Shown: piece after piece, positions 9,208 through 17,607 of the stretch
Position numbering within the stretch: position 1 is the stretch's first letter
Layout: the number at the start of each line of letters is the position of its first letter
Source of the DNA: Thermoanaerobaculia bacterium
Lineage (GTDB): Bacteria; Acidobacteriota; Thermoanaerobaculia; Multivoradales; Multivoraceae
Assembly (NCBI GenBank): GCA_022822365.1
Contig: JAJEBV010000041.1
Coordinates: 45,890 to 109,889, forward strand
Reading direction: 5' to 3'
DNA length: 64,000 nucleotides
Made by a program: the position numbers and the translations under genes
The notes under the pieces: generated by a model
The model's input: the letters and a program-made list of their open reading frames with translations, nothing else
The model's database searches: none
What the model was told of the DNA's origin: nothing

Positions 9208-9386
9208 CCGTCCAGTCCTTCCGCGATCTCGTCGTCGCGTCCGCTGATCGGAACCTTCATCATCGCGTTCGGAGTTTACTCGCTCCATCGGTATCTTCCG
9301 TCCTTTCGGGCCTAAGGGGCTAACACCGACAAGGACGGAAAGCAGCCACCTGAACCGACACCGAATCGTCTCGCCGGGCCGGGAGT

Positions 9387-10076
9387 TTACGGGTCGTGGG
9401 CCAACTCCATCTCCGCCAGTGCCCGGGCGGCGGCGCGCCGCTCGGCTTCCTTCTTGGAGCGGCCCGACGCCGTGGCCACGGCGCGGCCGCCGACCCAGCA
9501 CTCGACGTGGAAGACGGGATCATGATCCGGCCCCTCACGGCCGACGTGGCGGTAGGACGGGGGTTCGAGACCCCGACCCTGGAGCGATTCCTGCAGGTCC
9601 GACTTCGCATCCAGGGCGTCCATCGCTTCCGCGGCCTCCGGGTCGATCCACGGTTCGACCAGGCGGCGGGCGGCCTGGAGGCCGCCGTCGACGAACACGG
9701 CCCCGATGACGGCTTCGAGGGCGTCCGCCAGGAGCGACTGCTTCCCGCGGCCTCCCGACTGGTCTTCGCCGTGGCCGAGCCGAAGCGCCGACCCGAGATC
9801 CAGCTCCCGGCCGCGCCGGGCCAGAGCCTCGGCGCTGACGACGTGGGACCGGATTCGCGACAGCACGCCTTCCGGAGCCGACGGATGACGCCGGAAGAGC
9901 CAGGCCGCCACGACCAGTCCGAGGACCGAATCGCCCAGAAACTCCAGCCGCTCGTTGTCGTGTTCCAGACCCCGTTCGTTCGCGAACGAGCTGTGGGTCA
10001 GGGCCTGCTCGAGCAAGGCGCGATTCCCGAACCGGTGGCCGAGGCGCGCCTCGAGATCCTCGACCGGGTCCGTCAG
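9387..10076 (-). CDS. rnc: Ribonuclease III
   Basis: RNase III cleaves double-stranded RNA during rRNA and mRNA processing. The 229-residue protein has the catalytic signature NERLEFLGDSVLGLVV and a second acidic site in ADALEAVIGAVFVDGG, then a C-terminal dsRNA-binding domain (about residues 155-229, ending GRSKKEAERRAAARALAEM). No ATG, GTG or TTG occurs in frame near the required N-terminus. The best start is a CTG at 10076 that overlaps the asnS stop codon (CTGA), with a weak GGA 7 bases upstream. The next ATG would add 48 residues unlike RNase III from inside asnS. The gene identity is certain; the start is inferred. Confidence 0.93.
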   Translation of the reverse strand: MTDPVEDLEARLGHRFGNRALLEQALTHSSFANERGLEHDNERLEFLGDSVLGLVVAAWLFRRHPSAPEGVLSRIRSHVVSAEALARRGRELDLGSALRLGHGEDQSGGRGKQSLLADALEAVIGAVFVDGGLQAARRLVEPWIDPEAAEAMDALDAKSDLQESLQGRGLEPPSYRHVGREGPDHDPVFHVECWVGGRAVATASGRSKKEAERRAAARALAEMELAHDP

Positions 10077-11371
10077 GGGTAGATCCGGTCCATCGTTCGC
10101 GGATAAGGGATCGTCTCCCGGAGGTGGGGCACACCGGCCATCCAGGCGACGAAACGCTCCACGCCCATCCCGAAGCCGCTGTGCTCGAACGTGCCGTAGC
10201 GGCGGATGTCCAGGTACCACTGGAAGGCGTCCAGCGGCAGGTCGTGTTCCTTGAGCCGCGCGAGCAGAAGATCGTGGTCGTGGATGCGCTGGCTGCCGCC
10301 GATGATCTCCCCGTAACCCTCCGGAGCGATCACGTCGAGCGCCAGAGCGAGGGACGGATCGTCCGGATCGGGTTCCATGTAGAAGGCCTTGAGCGAGGTC
10401 GGGTAGTGGGTGATCATGACCGGACGGTCGAACTCCCGGGTGATCGATGTTTCTTCGGGGGCGCCGAAGTCCTCGCCGAACTCGATCCCTGAACCCTGCC
10501 GGCGCAGGAGGTCGATCGCCTCGGCGTAGCGCAGCCGCGGGAACGGTCCCTGGATGGCTTCGAGCTTCGAAAGGTCGCGCTCCAGGATCGCCAGCGGATC
10601 ACCGCAGTTCTCCAGCACCCGGCCCGCGAGGTAGACGAGGAAATCCTCGGCCAGGCCGCAAAGCCCCTCGAAGTCCAGGAAGGCTGCCTCCGGCTCGACC
10701 ATCCAGAACTCCATCAGGTGCCGCCGGGTCTTCGACTTCTCGGCGCGGAAGGTGGGGCCGAAGCAGTAGACCTTGCCCAGGGCGGCGGCCGCGGGTTCAA
10801 GGTAGAGCTGGCCGGACTGGCTGAGATAGGCGTTGCCGTGGTCGAAGTACGGCGTCTCGAACAGGGTCGACGTGCCCTCGCATGCCGCGGGCGTCAGGAT
10901 CGGCGAGTCGACCAGGTAGTAGCCGCGCTCGCGGTGGAAGTCGTGGATCGCCTGGCAGACCTCGCTGCGGATCCGCAGTACCGCGCGCTGGCGGCTGGAG
11001 CGCAGCCAGAGGTGGCGATGGTCCATCAGAAAGGCGGTGCCGTGCTCCTTCGGCGTGATCGGGTAGCCGTCCGCTCCGTGGACCAGGGTCAGGGACGAGA
11101 CCTGGACCTCGACTCCGCCGGGTGAACGGGGATCCGCCGCGGCGGTGCCGGTCACGGCGACCGTCGATTCCTGGGTCGCGTGCTGGAGCACCTCCCAGGA
11201 GGCCTCGTCGACCTGCTTGCGGCTGACGACGAGTTGAACAGTGGCGCCCGAATCCCGGAGCTGAATGAAGCCGATCCGCCCGCTGGAGCGGCGGCCGTCA
11301 ACCCAGCCGCGCAGCCTCACGTCCTGGCCGATCAGGCCCCCGAGCTCGGGAATCGAGTTCCACTCCGTCAC
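10073..11371 (-). CDS. asnS: Asparaginyl-tRNA synthetase
   Basis: The enzyme charges tRNA-Asn with asparagine in the cytosol. The 432-residue protein has an N-terminal OB-fold anticodon-binding domain (about residues 1-105, GWVDGRRSSGRIGFIQLRD) and a class II catalytic core. Motif 2 lies in FRAEKSKTRRHLMEFWMVEPE, and motif 3 in GFGMGVERFVAW. The Ala-Cys-Glu-Gly-Thr-Ser region (CEGTSTLFETPYF) is typical of AsnRS rather than AspRS. The start is GTG at 11371, with no ribosome site but a TATGAT -10 box 21 bases upstream. It overlaps rnc by four bases, so the two are coupled. Confidence 0.95.
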   Translation of the reverse strand: MTEWNSIPELGGLIGQDVRLRGWVDGRRSSGRIGFIQLRDSGATVQLVVSRKQVDEASWEVLQHATQESTVAVTGTAAADPRSPGGVEVQVSSLTLVHGADGYPITPKEHGTAFLMDHRHLWLRSSRQRAVLRIRSEVCQAIHDFHRERGYYLVDSPILTPAACEGTSTLFETPYFDHGNAYLSQSGQLYLEPAAAALGKVYCFGPTFRAEKSKTRRHLMEFWMVEPEAAFLDFEGLCGLAEDFLVYLAGRVLENCGDPLAILERDLSKLEAIQGPFPRLRYAEAIDLLRRQGSGIEFGEDFGAPEETSITREFDRPVMITHYPTSLKAFYMEPDPDDPSLALALDVIAPEGYGEIIGGSQRIHDHDLLLARLKEHDLPLDAFQWYLDIRRYGTFEHSGFGMGVERFVAWMAGVPHLRETIPYPRTMDRIYP

Positions 11372-11392
11372 CGATCGAGCCCCACGGCAGGG

Positions 11393-11398
11393 ATCATA
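11393..11398 (-). promoter_or_regulatory. -10 box (TATGAT) of asnS-rnc
   Basis: TATGAT on the minus strand lies 21 bases before the GTG of asnS, giving a leader of about 15 bases with no Shine-Dalgarno match. No convincing -35 box is visible. Confidence 0.4.
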
Positions 11399-11434
11399 CC
11401 GATGCCGCCGCGACCGCCGTCGGAGACGAGTCGC

Positions 11435-11440
11435 TACACT
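11435..11440 (+). promoter_or_regulatory. -10 box (TACACT) of the DUF2085 gene
   Basis: TACACT ends 8 bases before the ATG at 11449. A start site at the usual distance would fall on or beside the ATG, implying a leaderless mRNA. Confidence 0.45.
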
Positions 11441-11448
11441 AGCCCGCG

Positions 11449-12057
11449 ATGCTTCGCCGGCGGCTCGGGGTTTCGACCCGAAGCGTTTCTGCCGGGCCTT
11501 CCGGGAGGGCCGGCCGGGGGCGCGTCAGGCTGTCAGCGCTCGTGACGCGAGGCCGGGTCACCGCGGCCGTCGGCGCGGCGTGCTGCCTGGTGGTCGGAAT
11601 GGTCGTGGCGGCGCCGCTTGTCGCCGCCTCCGGCGGTCGGGCGGCCACGTTTCTCTACGAGGTCTTCGCCCCGGTCTGCCATCAGCTCGCCGAGCGCAGC
11701 TTTCACTTGGCAGGCCACCCCCTCGCCGTGTGCCATCGCTGCTTTGGCTTCTACTCCGGCTTCACCCTGGGACTGATCGTGCTGCCGCTGGTTCGTCCGG
11801 CGCGTGACTGGCTGCTCGACGAGCCCAGGCGCATTCTCCTGCTTCTGGCGCCTACGGCGGTCGACTGGCTGCTCCCGATGAACACGCCGGCGAGCCGCTC
11901 TGTGACTGCCGTTCTCGCCGGGGCCGGGATCGCCGTCCTGATCTGGGCTGCGATCGGCCAGATCGTCCAGCAGATGCCTCGAAACCTGCCACCGGGAGAA
12001 GCCGTAGGGCGTAATGTCGGCGCGCTTTCCGGTTCGACTTCTGAGGAGACTCCATGA
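11449..12057 (+). CDS. DUF2085 family membrane protein
   Basis: The 202-residue protein has the DUF2085 pattern: CHQLAERSFHLAGHPLAVCHRCFGFYSG (about residues 78-105), that is Cys-His-Gln followed by Cys-x2-Cys before a membrane helix. Four hydrophobic segments are visible, at about residues 38-60, 100-118, 127-143 and 150-168. The paired Cys/His residues look like a metal site, but no function is established for the family. The gene appears leaderless and overlaps the next gene by four bases (ATGA), so its product may act with the small membrane protein that follows. Confidence 0.8.
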   Translation: MLRRRLGVSTRSVSAGPSGRAGRGRVRLSALVTRGRVTAAVGAACCLVVGMVVAAPLVAASGGRAATFLYEVFAPVCHQLAERSFHLAGHPLAVCHRCFGFYSGFTLGLIVLPLVRPARDWLLDEPRRILLLLAPTAVDWLLPMNTPASRSVTAVLAGAGIAVLIWAAIGQIVQQMPRNLPPGEAVGRNVGALSGSTSEETP

Positions 12058-12539
12058 CACCGAAGAAACTGAAGGCCGCCGCCATCGGCGGCAGCGCGGC
12101 CGGGATCGCCTCCAGCATTCCCCTCGTCAACCTGGTCAACTGCGCCTGCTGCGCGCTGGTCGTGGGCGGCGGCATGCTGGCGGTCTACCTGGCGATGCGT
12201 GGCGAGCCCGCGACCGAGAAGGCGCCGCTTGGTGATGGCGCCATGGTCGGCGTTCTGGCCGGCGTCGCGGCCGCCGTGGTCGGTGCGATCGTTGCGATCC
12301 CGCTGGCGGCGGTCGTTGGTGATCCGATGGAACAGATGCGGTCGATCATGGAAGGGATCGAGGGCATGCCGCCGGAGGTGCTCGAGGCCCTGGGCGGCGA
12401 GGAGGCCGACATCGGGGCGGCGCTCGGGTTGATCGGGTTCCTGTTCAACCTCGTCACCAGCGTCATCTTCTCAGGGATCGGTGGTGTCATCGGCGCCGCG
12501 GTGTTCCACAAGAAGCCCACGCTCGAGACCGGAGCCTAG
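12054..12539 (+). CDS. Small glycine-rich membrane protein, paralogue 1
   Basis: Family not recognised. The 161-residue protein opens with Lys-Lys and a Gly/Ala-rich segment (AAIGGSAAGIASSIP), followed by NLVNCACCALVVGGGMLAVYLAM (about residues 24-46), with three cysteines in the first membrane helix. Two more helices follow, at about residues 65-88 and 125-155, the last ending GIGGVIGAAVFHKK. The loop between them is acidic and contains several methionines. It is about 45% identical by eye to the next gene in the conserved segments and has the same layout, so the pair arose by tandem duplication. It overlaps the DUF2085 gene by four bases. Confidence 0.7.
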   Translation: MTPKKLKAAAIGGSAAGIASSIPLVNLVNCACCALVVGGGMLAVYLAMRGEPATEKAPLGDGAMVGVLAGVAAAVVGAIVAIPLAAVVGDPMEQMRSIMEGIEGMPPEVLEALGGEEADIGAALGLIGFLFNLVTSVIFSGIGGVIGAAVFHKKPTLETGA

Positions 12540-12550
12540 GAGGCGTCATC

Positions 12551-13012
12551 GTGACGGGAAAGAAAGTCGGTGCGGCAGCCATCGGCGGAGGAGCGGGCGC
12601 CGTCGCTTCGCAGATCCCCGGCCTCCAGATACTCAACCTGGCCTGTTGCGCCCTGGTCGTGGGCGGCGGCATCCTGGCGGTCTACCTGGCGTTGAAGGAC
12701 GATCAGCCCGCCGCGACCGCGCCCTATGGCGAGGGCGCGAAGATAGGAGCGCTGGCCGGGGTCTTCGGCTCCGCCCTGAGCATCCTGATCGGACTCCTGA
12801 TCCTGGGCGGTCTCACGGGCGCGATGGGAATCGGTGCTCTCGTTTCGGAATCCGTCGAGGACTTCGAGGCCTTCAGCCTCTTCAGCACGATTGCCGGCCT
12901 GGGCATCATCGCGATCGTCATCTTCTCGCTGGTGATCAACGTCGCCTTCTCGACGATCGGCGGCGTGATCGGGGCGGCCATCGTGCACAGGAAGGCGCCC
13001 GCGGCGGAGTAG
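12551..13012 (+). CDS. Small glycine-rich membrane protein, paralogue 2
   Basis: Family not recognised. The 153-residue product shares with its upstream neighbour the opening GKKVGAAAIGGGAGAVASQIP, the helix NLACCALVVGGGILAVYLAL and the ending STIGGVIGAAIVHRKAP; the middle is diverged and has lost the Met-rich loop. The start is GTG at 12551, preceded by GGAGG. This ribosome site contrasts with the leaderless first gene of the unit and indicates that translation here is independent. Probable job: an inner-membrane subunit, perhaps forming an oligomer with its paralogue through the glycine-zipper-like helices; this is inference. Confidence 0.7.
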   Translation: MTGKKVGAAAIGGGAGAVASQIPGLQILNLACCALVVGGGILAVYLALKDDQPAATAPYGEGAKIGALAGVFGSALSILIGLLILGGLTGAMGIGALVSESVEDFEAFSLFSTIAGLGIIAIVIFSLVINVAFSTIGGVIGAAIVHRKAPAAE

Positions 13013-13027
13013 CCCCCGCGGCGGGAA

Positions 13028-13531
13028 TCAGCGGCTGAGGATGGTGCCCGGGCGGTAGTAGCGCTGGTGCCAGATGCCGGCCTGGTCCTCGTCGTCCACC
13101 GGCATGCGCCAGGTGCGGACGGACGCCTGGGCCAGAGGCAGGCGGTAGAGGCCGCGCGGCTGGTCGATTGTCGCCTGGATGTAGTCCTCGGCGGCGTCTT
13201 CCGGGACGTAGCGGCAGGCGATTCGCCGGTAGCGGTCGCGCCAGAGATCGTCGACGCCGATGTCGTGGACGAGTTCCGCTTCGCCCTCGACGAGGACCTT
13301 GCGGTAGGGGAGGTTCTGCTCGTCGATGGCCAGACAGGTCCGGGGATCGCGGCGCAGGTTGGCGAACCAGACGGAGTTCTCGCGCGGCGTGAACCAGATC
13401 GCCTCTTCCTCGAAGATGAACCAGATCGGCGTCACCAGGGGTCGGCCGTCGTCGCAGACCGTGCCGATCCGCATGAGGATGCCGGGCTCGGCGAGGAAGG
13501 CGTCGCGTTCGCTGTCGGTCATCGTCGGCAT
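13028..13531 (-). CDS. Pyridoxamine 5'-phosphate oxidase-like flavin-binding protein
   Basis: The 167-residue protein has the split-barrel fold of PPOX-class proteins: RIGTVCDDGRPLVTPIWFIFEEEAIWFTP (about residues 21-49), then an Arg/Lys-containing strand ending RTCLAIDEQ and YRKVLVEGEAEL. Relatives bind FMN, F420 or haem, and many are deazaflavin-dependent reductases of unknown substrate. With the LLM protein at 3 kb it would fit an F420-using organism, but no F420 gene is present here. GGAGG lies 11 bases before the ATG. It follows the SDR gene by six bases and probably shares its mRNA. Confidence 0.75.
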   Translation of the reverse strand: MPTMTDSERDAFLAEPGILMRIGTVCDDGRPLVTPIWFIFEEEAIWFTPRENSVWFANLRRDPRTCLAIDEQNLPYRKVLVEGEAELVHDIGVDDLWRDRYRRIACRYVPEDAAEDYIQATIDQPRGLYRLPLAQASVRTWRMPVDDEDQAGIWHQRYYRPGTILSR

Positions 13532-13537
13532 GGGTCG

Positions 13538-14323
13538 CTAGTCCTCCTCGGGGGCGCCGAGGGTCCGTGCCGCCGCGATGTCGGCGGAGTAGTCGCGGAG
13601 CTTCGTCGGCATCAGGGTCATTTCCTCGATCACGGTCCGCTCCGGCAACGCCGCGGCCGTCAGGATGGCTTCGGCGATGTCCTCGGAGGCCATCATGCCG
13701 GCCCGCTCGTCGGCCGACGGCGGCCGCGGCCGGTTGTCGAGGATCGGCGTGTCGACTTCGCCGGGCAGGACGCTGGTCGCCCGGATGCCGAGCTGCCGGA
13801 GCTCCGCACCGAGGCCGAAGATGTAGTTCCGGGACGCCGCCTTCGCGGCGCCGTAGGCGGTGCCCGCCATGACGCCCGGGCGGATCGCCGCCATCGAGGA
13901 GACCATGATGACGGTCGCGCCGCCGTGGGCGAGCATCGCCGGCAGCAGCGCCTTGGTGAGCATGGCCGGCCCCGTCGCGTTGACCGCGATCACGCTGTCC
14001 CACTCTTCCTGGGAGATGTAGCGCGTGCTTCTTACCCTGGAACTGTGGCCGGCATTGTGGACCAGGACGTCGACCGTGGCGTGACGCTCGAGGATCGCCG
14101 CGGCCAGCCCCTGAACGGCCTCAGGATCCTCCATGTCGGCCGAGCGGGCCCAGGCGCTGCCGCCCTCGGCTTCGATCTCCGAAACGACGGCCTCGAGCGG
14201 CTCGAGCCGCCGGCCGGAAACGATGATCGACGCGCCTTCGCGGGCGAAGAGCAGCGCGGTCGCCCGGCCGATGCCGGTGCCGCCGCCCGTGACCAGAGCT
14301 GTCTTGCCTTCCAGTTTGCCCAT
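13538..14323 (-). CDS. Short-chain dehydrogenase/reductase
   Basis: The 261-residue protein is a classical SDR using NAD(P)H. Residues 12-19, TGGGTGIG, are the cofactor-binding glycine motif; NAG near 90 and the catalytic Ser...Tyr-x3-Lys (VSSM ... YGAAK, about 142-162) are intact. Arg residues after the second strand (SGRRLEP) favour NADP. The substrate is unknown; the closing section TVIEEMTLMPT resembles SDRs of the YdfG/sepiapterin-reductase group. It lies one base after the MATE gene's stop and six bases before the PPOX gene, so the three form a unit. Confidence 0.85.
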   Translation of the reverse strand: MGKLEGKTALVTGGGTGIGRATALLFAREGASIIVSGRRLEPLEAVVSEIEAEGGSAWARSADMEDPEAVQGLAAAILERHATVDVLVHNAGHSSRVRSTRYISQEEWDSVIAVNATGPAMLTKALLPAMLAHGGATVIMVSSMAAIRPGVMAGTAYGAAKAASRNYIFGLGAELRQLGIRATSVLPGEVDTPILDNRPRPPSADERAGMMASEDIAEAILTAAALPERTVIEEMTLMPTKLRDYSADIAAARTLGAPEED

Positions 14324-14324
14324 C

Positions 14325-15653
14325 TCAGTGCCTTCCTCCCGCCGGTACTCCCGGGCCGATGAAGCGGCGCGCGGCCAGACCGAGAGTCACGGTCCGCGCC
14401 GCCATCAGACCGACCATGCTGAGCCACAGCAGGTTGTTGTCGTCAAAGTGAACCGCGGCCCAGAGCAACGGCGCGAAGCCCAGACCGCAACTGATTGCCA
14501 TCGAACGGCTGAGCAGTCTACCTTCGGTGAGGCCGAGGTAGAAGCCGTCCAGGGCGTAGGCCAGGGCGGCGAGGAGGAGTACCGGCAGCAGCCAGAGGTT
14601 GCTGGCCGCGGCCAGGTCCACGATGTCCGGATGATCCGCCAGCAGGCCGTAGATCGTCTCCGGCAGCAGCAGGACGGGGAGCAGGAAGGCGACCGCGCAG
14701 AGTTCGGCGACGAGCACCGTGAGAAACAGCACGCGCCGCAGTTCCGCACGGTCGCCGGCCCCGAAGGCGGTCCCGGCCAGCGTCTCGCCGGCGAACGCCG
14801 CGCCGTCGATCAGGTAGGACGCCACCCCCAGCAGGCGCAGGATGAGGCCGTTGGCGGCGAGCCTGGCGGTGCCGAAGAGGGCGCTGACGTTCGTGAACGC
14901 GGCGAAGGCCGTGATGAGGAACAGCGTCCGGACCACGAGGTGGCCGTTGAGCGCGACGATGCGGCGCAGCTCGACGGGCTCCAGAAGCCGCCGCGGAGAG
15001 ACGGCCGGGAGGCCGGTCCGGACGGCAAGAGTCAGACCGAGGACAGCCGCCAGCCACTGCGCGGACGCCGTGGCGATCCCGGCCCCGTAGGCCGCCCAGC
15101 CGAGGTGGACGATGAACCACCAGTTGAGCGCCACGTTGGCGAGGTTCGCCGCGGCGACGACGACCAGGGCGCGGCCGGCCTCCGCGCGGCCGAGGAACCA
15201 CCCCGTCAGGGCGAGATTGGCGAGGGTCGCCGGCGCTCCCCAGATGCGCGCGTCGAAGTAGCTTCGCCCCGCCGCCTCGACGCCGGGCTCGCCAGACAGT
15301 AGCCGGAAGCCGAGATCGCCCATCGGATCCCGGAGTAGCAGGAACACGGCGCCCAGAACGGCTGCCAGGAGCAGCGCGCGGTAGAGGTGGGCGGCGATCT
15401 CGAACGGATCTCCCCGGCCCCGCGACTGGGCCGTCACTCCGGTCGTGCTCATGCGCAGGAACGCGCAGCCGAAGTAGAGGTAGTCGAAGATGAGCGCCGC
15501 CAGGATGACGCCGGCTAGAAAGCGCACGTCGTCGAGCCGGCCGAGCATCACCGTGTCGGCCAGGCCGGCGAGCGGCACCGTGAGGTTCGAGGCCGTGTTG
15601 AGCGCCGTAAGGCGCGCGAACCGGCGGGGAAGGCTGGTCCCGGGAGCCCCCAT
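14325..15653 (-). CDS. MATE family efflux transporter
   Basis: The product (442 residues from the ATG at 15653; a GTG at 15656 directly precedes it) has about twelve hydrophobic segments and the MATE/DinF pattern: ASNLTVPLAGLADTVMLGRL in helix 1 and GVTAQSRGRGD in the following loop. MATE proteins exchange Na+ or H+ for cationic or other amphipathic compounds. The DinF-like branch is the closest by eye. No ribosome site is evident. It is divergent from dctQ with 36 bases between and is first in a unit with the SDR and PPOX genes. Confidence 0.88.
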   Translation of the reverse strand: MGAPGTSLPRRFARLTALNTASNLTVPLAGLADTVMLGRLDDVRFLAGVILAALIFDYLYFGCAFLRMSTTGVTAQSRGRGDPFEIAAHLYRALLLAAVLGAVFLLLRDPMGDLGFRLLSGEPGVEAAGRSYFDARIWGAPATLANLALTGWFLGRAEAGRALVVVAAANLANVALNWWFIVHLGWAAYGAGIATASAQWLAAVLGLTLAVRTGLPAVSPRRLLEPVELRRIVALNGHLVVRTLFLITAFAAFTNVSALFGTARLAANGLILRLLGVASYLIDGAAFAGETLAGTAFGAGDRAELRRVLFLTVLVAELCAVAFLLPVLLLPETIYGLLADHPDIVDLAAASNLWLLPVLLLAALAYALDGFYLGLTEGRLLSRSMAISCGLGFAPLLWAAVHFDDNNLLWLSMVGLMAARTVTLGLAARRFIGPGVPAGGRH

Positions 15654-15673
15654 CACGGCCGGAGCGCTGGTGG

Positions 15674-15679
15674 TAGCCT
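15674..15679 (+). promoter_or_regulatory. -10 box (TAGCCT) of dctQM
   Basis: TAGCCT ends 10 bases before the ATG of the small TRAP subunit, with no ribosome site between. The same hexamer precedes the RNase P RNA gene. Confidence 0.4.
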
Positions 15680-15689
15680 GCGCGCGTTC

Positions 15690-16274
15690 ATGGCGTCGGC
15701 ACCAACTCCTGGCGGCTTCCTGGCACGTTTCGTCGCCTGGACCGATCGCTTCAATTCACGCCTCGGCGTCGCGGTCTCCTGGCTGACGCTGGCCATGGTC
15801 GCGGTCGGAGCGTACAACGCGGTCGTGCGGTACCTGGGCCGGTTCACCGGCTGGAACCTGAGTTCGAACGCCTACCTCGAACTCCAGTGGTACATGTTCA
15901 GCCTGGTCTTCCTGCTGGGCGCCTCGTACGCGCTGCTGACGGGCGCCCATGTTCGGGTCGACGTGATCTTCAGCCGGCTGCCGGAGCGCTGGCGGCGACG
16001 GATCGACCTCTGGGGTTCGCTGCTCTTCCTGGTCCCGTTCGCGGTCTTCGGACTCGTCATGTCCTGGCCGGCCGTACGGAACTCCTGGGCGGTGCTCGAG
16101 GTGTCCTCCGATCCGGGCGGTCTGCCGCGCTATCCGATCAAAAGCGTGCTGCTCGTGGCGTTCACGCTCCTCGCCCTGCAGGGGTTCGCGGAGGCGGCGC
16201 GGAACTGGCTGCGTCTGCGGGCGCTCAAGGCCGGCGCGGAAGAGGAAGATCTGCAGCAGGAGGGATTGCTGTGA
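15690..16274 (+). CDS. TRAP transporter small permease subunit (DctQ-like)
   Basis: The 194-residue protein has four membrane helices (about residues 26-45, 64-83, 106-126 and 148-166). ELQWYMFSLVFLLGASYALLTGAHVRVDV is the DctQ signature. DctQ pairs with the large DctM subunit in Na+-driven uptake of organic acids, guided by a periplasmic DctP protein. A GTGA overlap of four bases couples it to dctM. The matching dctP lies just downstream on the other strand. Confidence 0.9.
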   Translation: MASAPTPGGFLARFVAWTDRFNSRLGVAVSWLTLAMVAVGAYNAVVRYLGRFTGWNLSSNAYLELQWYMFSLVFLLGASYALLTGAHVRVDVIFSRLPERWRRRIDLWGSLLFLVPFAVFGLVMSWPAVRNSWAVLEVSSDPGGLPRYPIKSVLLVAFTLLALQGFAEAARNWLRLRALKAGAEEEDLQQEGLL

Positions 16275-17590
16275 GCGGCGACTTCCTCGGCCCGCTGATG
16301 TTCGTGGTCGTCTTCCTGTTCATCTTCGCGGGCTACCCGGTCGCCTTCTCCCTCGGCGGGACCGCGCTGATCTTCGCCTTCATCGGCATCGAGCTCGGGC
16401 TCTTCTCCTGGAACCTGCTCTACGCGTTCCCCGAGCGGGTCTTCGGCGTGATGTCGAACGGCGTCTTGCTCGCCGTGCCCTTCTTCATCTTCATGGGCAC
16501 GATGCTCGAGAAATCCCAGCTCGCGGAGGACTTGCTGCGCACGATCGGCATGCTGTTCGGCCGGCTGCGCGGCGGCCTGGCGCTGGCGGTGGTCGTCGTT
16601 GGCGCGATGCTCGCCGCCGCCACCGGCGTCGTCGGCGCCTCGGTGGTCGCGATGGGCCTGATCTCGCTGCCGGTCATGCTGCGCTACGACTACTCGCCGA
16701 TGCTCGCCACCGGCGTGATCAGCGCCGCCGGCACGCTCGGCCAGATCATTCCGCCGAGCGTGGTGCTCGTCGTGCTCGCCGACCAGCTCGGCATTTCGGT
16801 CGGCGACCTCTTCATCGGCTCCCTGATACCGGGGCTGATGCTGGCGGGCTTCTACGCCGTGTACGTTACCGGCGTCGCGATCGCCAAACCGGCCGCCGCG
16901 CCGGCGCTGCCGGCCGAGGAACGGACGCTGGGAGGCGCCGCGCTGGCCCGGCAGGTGGCCGTCGTCATGTTGCCGCCCATGGTGTTGATCCTGGTCGTCC
17001 TGGGCAGCATCTTCGCCGGCATCGCGACCCCTACCGAGGCGGGTGCCCTGGGCGCCGTCGGCGCCATCGCCCTGGCGCTGTCGCGCGGGCGGCTGACGCT
17101 GAAGGCCGTGAAGGAGACGATGGACGCGACGGCGAAGCTGACCACGATGGTCATCTTCCTGTTGATCGGCTCGACCGCCTTCGCTCTCGTCTTCCGGGGT
17201 CTCTATGGCGACATCTGGATCGAGGACCTGCTGACCGGGCTGCCCGGCGGGAAGATCGGCCTCCTGATCGTCGCGAATCTCGCGATCTTCATTCTCGGCT
17301 TCTTCATCGACTTCTTCGAGATCGCCTTCATCGTCATCCCGCTGATCGCCCCGGCGGCGCGGATCCTCGATGTCGACATGGTGTGGTTCGGCGTGATGAT
17401 CGGGATGAACCTGCAGACGTCGTTCCTGACCCCGCCGTTCGGCTTCGCGATCTTCTATCTGCGTGGCGTGGCCCCGCGGCGGATCACGACGGTCGAGATG
17501 TATCGCGGGGTGATTCCGTTCATCGTCATCCAGCTCATCGGGCTGGCGCTGATCTGCCTGTATCCGGAGCTGGTGACGGCGCTGCTGTAG
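16271..17590 (+). CDS. TRAP transporter large permease subunit (DctM-like)
   Basis: The 439-residue protein begins at the GTG that overlaps the dctQ stop. It has about twelve hydrophobic segments and typical DctM phrases: FAGYPVAFSLGGTALIFAFIG near the start, GATGVVGASVVAMGLISLPVML-like helices, SAAGTLGQIIPPSVVLVVLAD (about residues 153-173), and FLTPPFGFAIFYLRGVAP near the end. It provides the Na+-coupled transport path. An upstream reading-frame extension to 15887 overlaps dctQ and is spurious. Substrate unknown; the subfamily resembles TRAP transporters for keto acids. Confidence 0.93.
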   Translation: MSGDFLGPLMFVVVFLFIFAGYPVAFSLGGTALIFAFIGIELGLFSWNLLYAFPERVFGVMSNGVLLAVPFFIFMGTMLEKSQLAEDLLRTIGMLFGRLRGGLALAVVVVGAMLAAATGVVGASVVAMGLISLPVMLRYDYSPMLATGVISAAGTLGQIIPPSVVLVVLADQLGISVGDLFIGSLIPGLMLAGFYAVYVTGVAIAKPAAAPALPAEERTLGGAALARQVAVVMLPPMVLILVVLGSIFAGIATPTEAGALGAVGAIALALSRGRLTLKAVKETMDATAKLTTMVIFLLIGSTAFALVFRGLYGDIWIEDLLTGLPGGKIGLLIVANLAIFILGFFIDFFEIAFIVIPLIAPAARILDVDMVWFGVMIGMNLQTSFLTPPFGFAIFYLRGVAPRRITTVEMYRGVIPFIVIQLIGLALICLYPELVTALL

Positions 17591-17592
17591 CA

Positions 17593-17606
17593 GCCCCCAG
17601 GGGGGC
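17593..17606. terminator. Possible bidirectional terminator hairpin
   Basis: GCCCCCAGGGGGGC lies in the 17 bases between the convergent stops of dctM and dctP and can form a very stable, tight GC hairpin on either strand. It has no T tract, so intrinsic termination is uncertain. Confidence 0.35.
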
Positions 17607-17607
17607 C

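Noticed and set aside
8776..9315. Plus-strand 179-residue frame with PGFCPVLxCAD repeats
   Set aside because: It is the complement of the 66-bp coiled-coil repeat. The minus-strand reading has a ribosome site, heptad pattern and a membrane segment, so that strand was preferred.
17593..17606. Calling the dctM-dctP hairpin a definite intrinsic terminator
   Set aside because: No T tract on either strand and a loop of only two to four bases; listed as possible only.
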